From assembly GCA_009760885.1 (NCBI GenBank), contig CM019700.1, positions 692,001 to 756,000 on the forward strand: a DNA stretch of 64,000 bases. Reading direction: 5' to 3'. The notes below the pieces were generated by a model, which was given only the letters and a program-made list of their open reading frames with translations, did not search any database and had not been told where the DNA came from. Each line of letters begins with the position of its first letter. Position 1 is the first letter of the stretch. This stretch comes from Achatina immaculata. Taxonomy: Eukaryota; Mollusca; Gastropoda; Stylommatophora; Achatinidae. Positions 12,701 to 25,400 of this stretch are shown in pieces. Made by a program: the position numbers and the translations under genes.

Positions 12701-15700
12701 TTTGTCTTCCTGCCTGTGAAATCACTAATTCGTTTGTACATGTTTTTGCTGTCTTTATTATGAGAGTCCTCTATCTGTCTGCACTGTTCATTTAACCACA
12801 CTTCCTTTGCTTCTTTGCATTTGTGTCTTATTTCTTTATTTATCTTGCTATATTTTCCTTAGTTATTTTTACCCCTCCTCCTCTTGTCTATCAGTCCTAA
12901 GATGTCGTCTGCCATCCATTTATTTTTAGGGGCTTCTTTTTTTGGTGGTATTATCTCCTTAACAGTTTGGTGGATAGAATCTCTTAACATTGCCCATTGT
13001 TCATCTATACTATTTATCTTTGCTATTGCATTGTATCTATTTGTTACAATAACTTTGTATTGTTCTCGCAGTTCTTGGTCATTTTTAAGGAGTTCTGTAT
13101 TCATTTTGATGTTTCTCACTTTTCTGCATGCTTTCTTTAGCTTTATTCTAATTTTTTCACACAGTAGGTCATGGTCACTATTGCAGTCGGTTCCTGGCAT
13201 GGTTTTTGTTGTCAGTAATGCATTCTGGAATTGTTTGTTGATTAATATATGTAGTCTATCTGGTTAAAAGTCTTTTTGTCTGGGCTGCATCACATTGCCA
13301 GTCTTCAGAGATATTGTTTAAATCAGGTGTTTCCTACAACCATGCTATGTATTCTTGGCCATTCAATTAATTTGCTACTTCTGTCATTCCTCTCCCCTAG
13401 TCCATAGTCACCACCGATGTCTGAAGTTCCTCCTTTATCAACTTTGGCATTAAAATCTCCTATGACTATAGTAACTTCATGTGACTTTGTGTGTTTTAGG
13501 GCTGTTTTATGTCATTATAAAATAGCTGTACATCTTCTTCAGAACTTTCAGATGTTGGAGCGTAAACTTGTATAATATTTATGTTTATTGGTTGACATTT
13601 CAGTTGGGCTAGTAGAACTCAGTCTGAGATGTTCAAATATCCTACAATTATCCTTGCTGTTTGTCGTCAAATATTATTCCTACTCCTCGTTCATGTTTCT
13701 CACTTCCTGAATATATTATTGTATATTTATCAGAGTTTATCTTCCCTGCACCTGTCCATCTAACTTCACTCATTCCTAATATATTGATCTTCATCCTTTC
13801 CATTTCCTTCTTTCATTCATTCATTTGCATGTCCCTTGCGGAACTTTGCCTCCCTAACAGCACTCCTATAGGCCTCTCGGTTGTGAGCAAGATGGCCAGC
13901 TGCTGATGCATCCACTTCTGGTCTTTCTCCTCCATATAGCTCACCAATGTACTCTGTCCACCTGTCCACAATGTCTTCTTTTCCCATTAACATTTTACTT
14001 TATTTTGATTTCAGGCATCCTTTTTACATTTTCTAATTTTCCAGCCTGGAATAAAGTTCTAACATTCCATGTTGCTATTTTTAACTTGTTAGTTTTGCCA
14101 CCTGTGGCTTGTGAGCTGCCCTACCGGACGAGGCTGTTCCAGAGCTACATCCATTAATGTCATTCATGACAAATCTATTACTCTGAATAAGCGTAATTGT
14201 TCTTTGGAGCTACAACAGTGGTTTCCCTTTGCCTTCTGTCGGTTTGTGTATGGACTCTCCGCTAGCCTTTGGACTCCCTATCCTACCAGCAAGGCAGCTT
14301 TAAACACATCTTTCAAAGAAGTAGTTGCATATTTTTTTCTTTGTCCTGTATGCTCCTGTATGTCCAAACCAAAACACAACTGTGTGCTCATTAATTAATA
14401 AAGCTGTTTCTACTTTTTTCTTAAATAGTTTTGAACATTTTGCATATTTTAGAGTGCTCTTCACCAAATCTGGTATTAGAATTTTTTAAAAATTTATAAA
14501 AAACTATCTATCACTGAAATTTTTTTCCTTTGTATTCTGTTATGAGCTTTAAACTGTTCCCCTTTTGCCCTTTACCCTGACTCCCTTCCACTTCTGACAT
14601 CATTATGTCATGTTGTAACACATCATCAGTGTTTACTGGGCTGACTCCATAATGCATCATGTGAGAAGGCTTGACCTTGCTGATGGGAGAATCACAGTGG
14701 TTTATGAACAGTCTATGGTGAAATTCTATGGACTGTCATTATTCAAGGTAAGTACAACTTCATTATAAAGTGATTTATTAACTTAAAGGGGGGAAAATCC
14801 TAACAAAGCATTCACTTGGTGGTGACATTCATTTAAAAAGAATATGATAAAATGTGATTATACACAGATGCGTGAAGAAGATCTATAGTTCATGTGAGGA
14901 ATTCTGTGCCAGACAGGTGAAAACACCAACAACTTTTGAGCTCTGTTTTCTGTGTGTATGAAAACTGGCATCCGTCTCTCTGCTCTGAGCTTGCCAACTA
15001 AACCATTTTATGTGCCTATGTGGTGCAGTGGTTCTGTATCTATTTTTGTGAAACTCTAAACACATTAATTACTCAAAACTTCATTTTAGTGTATTTGCCT
15101 GTTTGGCACAGAATACCTCATATGTCTTTTGCAAAATATTGTTCTCTTGATAGCCTCTCTGTTAATGTCTCAACATCTAGCCATGATGCCTCCTTAGTGA
15201 GTGTAGTGTACAGAATGTCAGTGATTTCCTTGCCCTATTGGTCTTGGCACTTCTTTCCTGCTTTCTCAGGAACAAAGCCCTACATTATTGTTCTCTGCTG
15301 GCTGTTGTGTTATTTAATATGACCACAAGAGGATAAGTTTGTTTTATTGACAAAGCTGAGTTTTAATTGAAGCATAAGTGAAAAGCGTTAACATGATGTC
15401 AAATACCATAGATGTAAGTGAAAAGCATTAACATGATGTCAAATACCATAGATGTAAGTGAAAAGCATTAACATGATGTCAAATACCATAGATGTTACTC
15501 GCATGTTATGTCACAGTGAATAGGAAACAAGCATATATATATAGGGAAGAACAAAAGTGCAAGGGTCACACAGTGTATGTATGATGATTATGAAATTAAC
15601 ATTGACTTGTATCAAACGTTAAATCACAAGTTAGTAAAAAGTCCCCTATCTTCTTCTTGGGCATACACTAGTAGTCGTGATAGACTCTGTGCTCTATTCC

Positions 15701-18700
15701 AGACTCAGCCAATGGTTTCATATCTTCTTTCTCCTGGAAAGGTCTGCTACAATTAATCATCATTGACAGTGCTGTTTAGAAGAATATGCTCTAATGTTTT
15801 ATATATTAGATTAGCTAGAAAATGTTGGGAGAAAAAAAAGTGTCTGTAATTCTATGCTACCAGGAAAGCTTGCATCTTACATATTGCATCACATAGGCCT
15901 TGCATGGTAGTTCGCCAACTTTTCCTGTTTTCGTCAAGCTTTTTCAACCTCATCAAGGGATTATATGCCTAAAAGCTTGCAAGTAACACTTTAATTTTAT
16001 TTTGCAAGAAAGTTGCTAAAAATAAGCACAGACACATGGGCATAATAATTCATATGTCTACAAGTGTTTTATTTTGATGTTATTAGTGCATTCATGTATA
16101 AAGTTTAGATATGACTGATTGGTTGATCACAAGAGGCAGCATGATTGCAGTCAGGACAGTCCCATATCTGCTCTGTTGCTAAATGCTACATTATTCTTAC
16201 CATTGTTTTTCCAGGATTTCATTCTGTGGACAGATACTGAAGACCTGAATGGCATCCACATAGCTCGCATGGACAAAAAGGAGAAAGTAAGAGGCATCAT
16301 TCATCCCAGGAATGGACTGGCTGCAGACTTGATCACATTTGATATTAATAACCAGCCCAGTTTTAATAGTGAGTTTCCAAGATATTTACAAAACATAGCC
16401 TTTTTGGTAACATTCGGAGTGGTAAGGCAAAGAAGCACTGTTTTGGGGGTAATCTGGAAAGCATGCGTTATTTCTGGATTATCTTAATCCAGTGTTTTTG
16501 GAGAATCTGAAAAACATGCAGTTTTGTTTTAGTCATCATGGTACAAAATATATTTCATCACCACTATTTTGGGATTATCAAGAAATCAAGAGATCATAAT
16601 TATGTAATGCTTAGTGGAATCATAGAAACACTGTATGAGGTCTTAATAAAAATGCACATTATCTAGATCATCAAACAGCTCTTAACCTCTTATCCCCTTC
16701 CAACCATATATTTGGGATAGGCACTGTTTACTTCAGTTGAAATATTCACTTAACTAACTGGCAGTTAATTTGAGGTTATCAAATATCAGAGATTAGATAC
16801 GCTGATGACACAGTATTACTGTCCACAACACAAAAAGGAATGGAAAAACTAATTATGTCAGTACGTAACGACAGCGAAGAACAGAACCTCTATCTTAATG
16901 CAAAGAAAACTAAATTGATGACAACTGACAAAACAAACAAGGCAGCTGTAATATGTATCAATGAGGAAAAACTGGAAGAAGTGGAGAGTTTTGAATATCT
17001 TGGATCACTACTAACTAATAATGGAGATACAATGAGGGAAATTAAAAGGAGGACATCTATCGCTCTTCAGAAAGTAAAACAACTAAAGAATCTGTGGAGA
17101 GGAGCAGACAGAACTACAAAAATAAGATTTTTAAGGGCGTGCATCTTTCCCATTGCAACATATGCCTGTGAGACCTGGACACTTAACAAAACAGCTGAGA
17201 AACACATAAATGCCTTTGAATGTAAATGCTACAGAAGAGTTCTCTAAATATCGTGGACACAAAAAAGAACAAATATATCTATACTACAAGAGCTTAATAT
17301 TGAAGAAGGCTGGCTAGTAAAGAGGATTAAAGAGAGAAAACTTAAATATTTTGGACACATTAAACGTCATGATAATTTAGAGAAGACTGTCTTGGAAGGA
17401 TACATAATGGGAAAAAGAAAGAGAGGAAGACCAAAACAAAGATGGCTGCAAGACATCGTTGACGATCCTCAAATGGATGCAGCAGCGGCAGGCCATCTTG
17501 CTTACAACCGAGAGGCCTACAGGAGTGCTGTTTGGGAGGCAAAGTTCCACAAGGGATGTGCAAATGAATGAACTGGCAGTAGTCCCAACTGTGCAGCAAG
17601 TAAGAATTCACCTAGACATATTCTCTGTGTGAGCTAGACATATTCTCTGTGTGAGCTAGACATATTCTCTGTGTAAGCTAGATATACTCTCTGTGTGAGC
17701 TAGACATATTCTCTGTGTGAGCTAGATATATTCTCTGTGTGAGCTAGACATATTCTCTGTGTGAGCTAGATATACTCTCTGTGTGAGCTAGATATACTCT
17801 CTGTGTGAGCTAGATATACTCTCTGCGTGAGCTAGATATACTCTCTGTGTGAGCTAGATATACTCTCTATATGAGCTAGATATATTCTCTGTGTGAGCTA
17901 AACATATTCTCTGTGTGAGCTAGACATATTCTCTGTGTGAGCTAGATATATTCTCTGTGTGAGCTAGACATATTCTCTGTGTGAGCTAGATATATTCTCT
18001 GTGTGAGCTAGACATATTCTCTGTGTGAGCTAGACATATTCTCTATGTGAGCTGAAGGTGGGATTATAAGTACACTGAACTTTTTTTTAGTTACATCATA
18101 CCCTGTTCTTCAAAAATTTTGCTGATTTCCTAAGGATCAACAGGAAGAACCATTTTGTAGGAAAGTGCTTATTAAGTAAACAAAGAAAGTTATTTATAAT
18201 TTGTGTTTCATATCGTCATGTTTGAAATTTACTTTTGTCAAAAGATTATTACCGATCATGTGAAAAAAAAAGATCCAGTATCCAAATTATGAAAAGAATT
18301 TAGTTACAAGAGTATTTTTCATCGTAGAAAAACTCAAAGATGGGTCTAAATCTTTTGTCCTGCAACATCTAGGCTATTGGGATGGTGAAAGTGTTTTACT
18401 CACATTCCACTAATTCCCTCTTGACTCTGTCAATCAGCTGTAGGGAAAGTGTAGGGTTCTTACATTTGAAAATCTGGAAGAGTTACAGAGGATGCCTGCA
18501 GACTCAAGATTTAAGAAATCTTGTCACCAAATGCCTTGGGGTTCCTCTCTCTGGATTTTTCTTTCAGAATTTATTCCTATAGCCTTTTATTCATCCCGAG
18601 CCACCCACAAGGCAGTGGGTCTGACAGGGACTGGTGCTTACTGTCATATGGTAGCAATCGAGCCCAACCAGACGCATCAAGAGATATGTGATGCCAAGTG

Positions 18701-19379
18701 AATCCCACATCAGAGATTCCGTTAGAACTGTGTCTAAAACAGTGGCGTCTCTCAGACAATAGTTCTGTGGCTAAATTGTAGTTCTTGAAATGGGAAAGTT
18801 AAATGAAGTTGGCCACCAATGTACAAATTTCACTAAAGAACCTTAACATGTTTATAATCATAAATATATGCCTCCAGAAAATGTTTCGTATTTTCAGTTT
18901 AAATGCATTTTGAGTTTTTTAATGCTAAACATCTGTTTTCTTTAGGTTATAAATATGAAACCCATACAATGATTATTTTAATAACTTGGTGGTTATTGAA
19001 AATTATTATTCCATGAAAGAATTTTAAACCATAATTTTATATTTTAATTAGAGATGTACCAGAATGCTGAGTTTTATGTATTTGTTCAGATATAAATATT
19101 TGATTTTCTAAATGCTTGAATACAATTTTGATTACAAGTAGAGAAATTATGGCAAAATTCAGTCCAGAATTGTAGGACATGATATAAAGAGAGGCAAACT
19201 GGAACACTTAATGACAACAGGAAAACTGGAAGGGAAAAGGGACAGAGGAAGACAAAGAAACAAGATACTTGGCAGACTAAAAGAGTGGTGCAGAGCACAG
19301 TCCAAAACACAACTTATAAAAAGAGCAAAAGATAGATAATTGTGGAAATCATTGACAACCAGTGCCTGACTGGCATGAT

Positions 19380-19418
<39 letters not shown>

Positions 19419-22400
19419 ATTCATAGGAACTACTTGCTAAAGCTAAAACTACCTGCTAAAACTTGCCTACTAGCTAAAGCTATGAATATGACAATGGTAT
19501 TGTTAAAAATCTGACATTAATTTTGACATTATTTGTATCTTAAACACTGCCTTGCACTGTTACAGATGTTTGCTGACACAGTAAACAGAAATTACAAAAC
19601 TACTAATACATTTCACTTTTCTCTTAGACCTAATCTGTCTGAAAAAAATATATTATTTTGATAGCAATGTTCAACAGTGTGGGGGAAATATTTAAGTATT
19701 TAGAGTTTTTAATATTCAGAATACAAATATTTTAAATCCTTCATCACTTAGGCAAATGTGAAATCAAAAGAAATATTTTTCGCATCTTTAATATTAGCCT
19801 TCCACAGTGGCAATTCAATGATAAATTCAGTTTATCTCTTGTTTTCTGGATTTTTTTGTTGTTTTTTAATAATCCTTTTTTTTTTTTAATTTTTCAATAA
19901 TTATTATTCAACAATGATGCTAGTGGCACAAATTTTAAAAATGGCTTGTGAATTATTTATCAATCATTTATTTATTTTATATTATTTATATATATTTTAT
20001 ATATATTTATATATTATTATAAACAAATTATTTATCAATAATTTCTGCATATGAAAGCTGGAAAACAGCTAAAGAAACAGACAAGAAATTAGACTCTTTT
20101 GAAAACAAATGCCTAAGGAAAGTACTTGGTATAAAGTGGAATGAATTCAAGAACAATGCAGAGATAAGACAGATGAGCAAACAACAATCTGTCTCATGGG
20201 TGATCAGAAAAAGAAGATGGACATATGTTGGTCATGTAATGAGAAGAAACAATCAGACAATCCCCAAACAAGCTATCAAGTGGAACACAACAGGCCAAAG
20301 AAAAAGAGGTCAACCACATGAAACTCTAAAGAGGACATTGTTAAGAGAGGCCAGTTCAGCGGGCATAACATCCTTGATGAGATTGAAAAACTCGCCACAG
20401 ACAGGAAATCTTGGTGAACTACCATGTGGGCCCTATGTGACATTTAGCGGCATGGGAAGGATGTAAGATGTAAGTGAATTATTAATGCATGTGGCTGCCA
20501 GATAATAAAATGCTGAGTGAATTACTGTAAGCCTGATATGAAACATAAGTGTGAATTCTTCGCAGGTTCTTGTATGGAGGAGAGGCCTGTGTGTTCTCAG
20601 CTTTGCCTTGCATCAGAAGAAAACAACTACAAGTGTTTCTGTGGTGTGGGCTATGAGTTATCACATGATGGCTTCACATGCATCACTTGTAAGTGATGAT
20701 GATCTGTGTGTCTGAAGTGGATAACAAGAGTGTTCAAATGGGTTTGCTGTATGGAACAACCTGTCAGATTTTTATATATGGAGTGATTTGCTGAAAAGAT
20801 TTAATCATAAATCCACTCTGGCAAATAAAGAAATTAACGATTGTCCTCTCCCAACCTGTTTTGATATCTGCTTTCAAGACCTTCATTTTTGGGCATCATT
20901 ATCAGGTACTTAAAACTGCAGTGACATGGAACCTGACACCTCAACCATTCATATTCTAGATTTTTGTTGTTGTTGTTGTTGTTATCATCTATAGAGCGAT
21001 CTTACAATACTGCTTTTGAGCATTTAACTTAAACAGATTATTTAATGTCATTTTTTGCATTTGATATCACATAAACTTTCCACTGCAATGATTGTCCTCT
21101 TTGGCACAAATGATTGTAATCTTCTAAAAAAAACAAAACTGGATGAATAAGGGGATGAACAAACAACATTTTTAAACAACAAAGAATTGAGCATACAGAC
21201 CAATCTAACATTCTGCCATTTATCTTACAGCTTTTGTGCTTTTGTACAAAGTCAACATCAAATTAATAAAAATGTTAATTCTATGCAAAATGAGTATAAC
21301 TTAAAAACACGACACTGTGTACCCCATTCTGTTTTTTCTCATGCTCAGTTTTTAAAGTGTCATCATCATCAGGTGCCGTGCCGACTGGCGTTGGCTATTA
21401 TGCTTCTCCAGAGTACCCGATCCTTCATGCAGGCCATCAGTTCAGTTGGTGATCTCCTCTCACACCATCCCGTCAGACTGTCCAGTATCATTTCTCTTGG
21501 TCTTCCTCTTAATCTTCTTCCTTCTATTTTTCCTGTTGTTATAATATTTTCAATGCCCCCTCTTCTCATTGCATGTCCTATGAAAGTACATTGTCTCTCT
21601 CTTATCTTTCTGACAAGGTTTTTTGTCTCTCCAGCTCTTCTCACACATTCTTCATTAGTTATTTTTGCTGTCCAGGGGATTCGCAACATTCTTCTAATAA
21701 ACCACATTTCTGCTGTGTATGAATGTAAATAACGTATTTATTTTCACACATTTAATGAAATGTACATATGTACTTTGTATTAAAAGAGTTATTGCTATGA
21801 TACAGTAATGTATCCTGTTATTGACATGTAAAAGAACTGGGAAAGAAATTGCATAACTGAACTTATAGTCAGCATGTTAGGTATTTAGAAATCTTGAAGC
21901 TGTAAGCGGGAATAAAACATGCTAGAGTCACCATGTCCAATGAATCAGGGCTGGCCAGGACTTTATTTATTTTCCCCATTGGTTTCATGGTAACAGAATG
22001 AGTCTGGCAAGAAAAGGAGGGCTCACTATGGTTGCCACGGTGATAAAGGTCACAAAGAAATTCACTTCTTTTTTTTTTTTGGGGGGGGGGGGGTCAGCTA
22101 CAGCTCTTTCAACAAACCTCCATAATCCACTCCCAACATGACATGATGTCCATGATCCAACATCTGCATAGCACTGGCAACTAAGAACAGCCTGTTCAGA
22201 GTTCCATGGGGATAAAGTAACATGAACAATAACAAATTAAAAATGAGTTTTGAATGGTATGTAGGTATTCCAAGAATGATATACAATTTACTAAAGACAT
22301 TATAGAGATTTTATACATTATAGCTGAAAGTGTCAACAAGGAACTGACTATCTCCATAATGACTGCATTTATTCATCTCATTTTCTGTCTCTCAGTTCCA

Positions 22401-25400
22401 GACAAAAGTGACAGTCAGCTGCTCCTCCCTTTTTTTTTTTTAAACCTCAAGTATATTTTTTGCCTTGTCTTCACAGCTCCAGTAATGGATAACTTCCTGC
22501 TTGTCAACGACGCTTATCAGAGACATATCTTCCAAGTCAACCTAAAAACAGCTGTAATTGAAGTGGTTGACTTGCAGCTCAACCATGAGCCTATTGCTTT
22601 GACATATGACCCTTTTGAAACAAAGGTTAGTGTTCAATCTTGGTGCTAAATATCTTGACATCATGATCTTAACGCCAGCAGTCTTAACTGATATCAAAGT
22701 AGATGGAGGCATGTGGTTCAGTTTTACAAAGTGATAAAAAAGAGTAAGGAAGTGGGCAGAAACAAGAATGGCAGAAAGCAAGATGAGCACATATAACTGA
22801 AGAACATACCACAATCCAATATTTAGCTAAAGCCTTTTTTCCAAGGATCACATACAGAAACAACACAACAGATAAAAACATGAAAAATAGATAAAAAAAA
22901 TATAGGCTTAGCTTTTTGGCCTCCACCTAGTATGAAACCCAGATACAAATTTGGCACCAACAGCTTTGATGTCAGTAGAAGTTTTCAGCTGATAGGATGC
23001 AGGCAGATTAGAAAAATGCTCTTTTTTCTGAATCAAAACCAAAGGGTCATGCTGGTAAGCTAACCCTGTCATGCCTTAGAGGCACATAGGGATATGGTGT
23101 TAGTAGAAATTGATACCTGACTTCAACATTACTCATTCATTTCATTCATTCATTTGCATGTCCCTTGTGGAACTTTGCCTCCCTAACAGCACTCCTGTAG
23201 GCCTCTCGGTTGTGAGCAAGATGGCCTGCTGCTGATGCATCCATTTGCAGATCATCAACGATGTCTTGCAGCCATCTTCACCTTGGTCTTCCTCTCTTTC
23301 TTTTTCCCATTATGTACCCTTCCAAGACGGTCTTCTTTAGATTATCATGACATTTAATGTGTCCAAAATATTTAAGTTTTCTCTCTTTAATCCTCTTTAC
23401 TAGCCAGACTTCTTCAATATTAAGTTTTGTAGTATGGATATATTTGTTCTTTTTTGTGTCCATGATATTTGGAGAACTCTTCTGTAGCATTTACATTCAA
23501 AGGCATTTTTGTGTTTCTCATCTGTTTTGTTAAGTGTCCAGGTCTCACAGGCATATATTGCAATGGAAAAGATGCATGCCCTTAAAAATCTTATTTTTGT
23601 AGTTCTGTCTGCTCCTCTCCACAGATTCTTTAGTTGTTTAACTTTCTGAAGAGCAATAGATGTCCTCCTTTTAATTTCCCTCATTGTATCTCCATTACTA
23701 GTTAGTAGTGATCCAAGATATTCAAAGCTCTCCACTTCTTCCAGTTTTTCCTCATTGATACATATATCAGCTGCCTTGTTTGTTTTGTCAGTTGTCATCA
23801 ATTTAGTTTTCTTTGCATTAAGATAGAGGTTTTGGTCTTTGTTGTTTTTATTAATAATTAGTTTTTTCATTCCTTTTTGTGTTGTGGACAGTAATACTGT
23901 GTCATCAGCATATCTAATGGCTGGTATTTCATAACCTCCAATTGTTATGGCATCATAATATTCTTTGTCTATATCTTCTCTAACATTCCTTATTATATTT
24001 TCAGTATACAAGTTAAATAAATAAGGCAACAATATGCACCCCTGATGGGCCCTTTGTTTTATGTCAAACCAAGTTGTTGTTTCACCATTTATTCTCACTG
24101 CTGCTTGTTTGTCTGGATACAGCAGTGATGTTAATTGTATCAAATGTGTTGTAAATCCCATTTTTTCCATTATTTCTCAAAGTTTCTGGTGTTGTACACA
24201 GTCAAATGCCTTTGAGTAGAATATAAATATAGATTCACAGTAAACTCTCTGCATTTCTCTATTATTAATCTTATATTGACTATATAATCTCTTGATCCTC
24301 TTCCTTGGCTGAAACCAGCTTGGACCATATTGACTTCATCTATTTTCTCTATTCAGCATTGCTGCTTGCGTCAGATTAGACTTTCAGACTCTAGCTCAGG
24401 AAAGGAAGTTTTTTTTCCCCATCTGACAAGGCCTTAGGTCTGTATGACCTAGATTGCCTGGAACTAGTTTCACCTAGCATAGTAAATTTATCACTCTTTT
24501 ACACATCAGAACATAAAATATCCTTTTGGCCTCATACAAAAGCTGTTTTCCTTAACAATATTAGGATTTATGCAAAAAAAAAAACACACACACAAAAAGA
24601 CCTGTAAACAATTAATATGAACATCTGTGTTGAAATATCAGCAAAGTTAAATTTGGCTGCAAATGCTGAAATATATGTCTTTTAAAATGTCTTGTATTAG
24701 AATTGCATCATCATCCTGCACTATCTCACTGAAAGGTTGGGTGCAATAGCCAGTCAGACTTGCCCCATCCCTTGTTTCCATGTTGCACTTGGTCCAGCTG
24801 AATCCAATTTCTCATATTTTTTTTGTTCATGTATCTGTATCATGACCGGCCATCATATGTGGATCAGAAACATGGAATACAACAAAGAAAGATGAACAAC
24901 AATTGCAGATCTTTGAGAACAAGATCCTGAGAAGAATCTCTGGGCCGATAAAAGATACCAACGGTGGAGAATGGAGAACTAGAAAGAACACTGAACTGAA
25001 CAGCTTATTTAAATCCCAATAAATTATAAATGTCTTGAAACTGAACAGACTATGCTTGGTGGGGCACGTAGAAAGAATGGAAGAGAACAGGCAAACGAAA
25101 ATAATGTATGCCCAAGAGATGAGGGAAACAAGACCAAGGGATAGACCAAGACAGAGATGGAAAGACAACATAGAAGAGGATATAAAAGAAATTGGTGTCA
25201 GCAACTGGAGATAGAAGATTAGGAATAGAGAGGAATGGAGGTGAACTTTATCAACAGCAATGAGCCTTAATGGCTTGGAAAGCTGAAGAAGAAGATCTGT
25301 ATCATTGTCATCTTCTTGGTTTTTTTTTTTTTTCCTTTTTTGTAAAATGTTTTCATTATTGTATTATGTCCTTTGACATGCATAAAATATTTTACTGTTT

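Noticed and set aside
18382..18759. Overlapping short frames around 18.4-18.8 kb as possible exons.
   Set aside because: No domain, and the flanking LRP exons 9 and 10 already join in phase without them.
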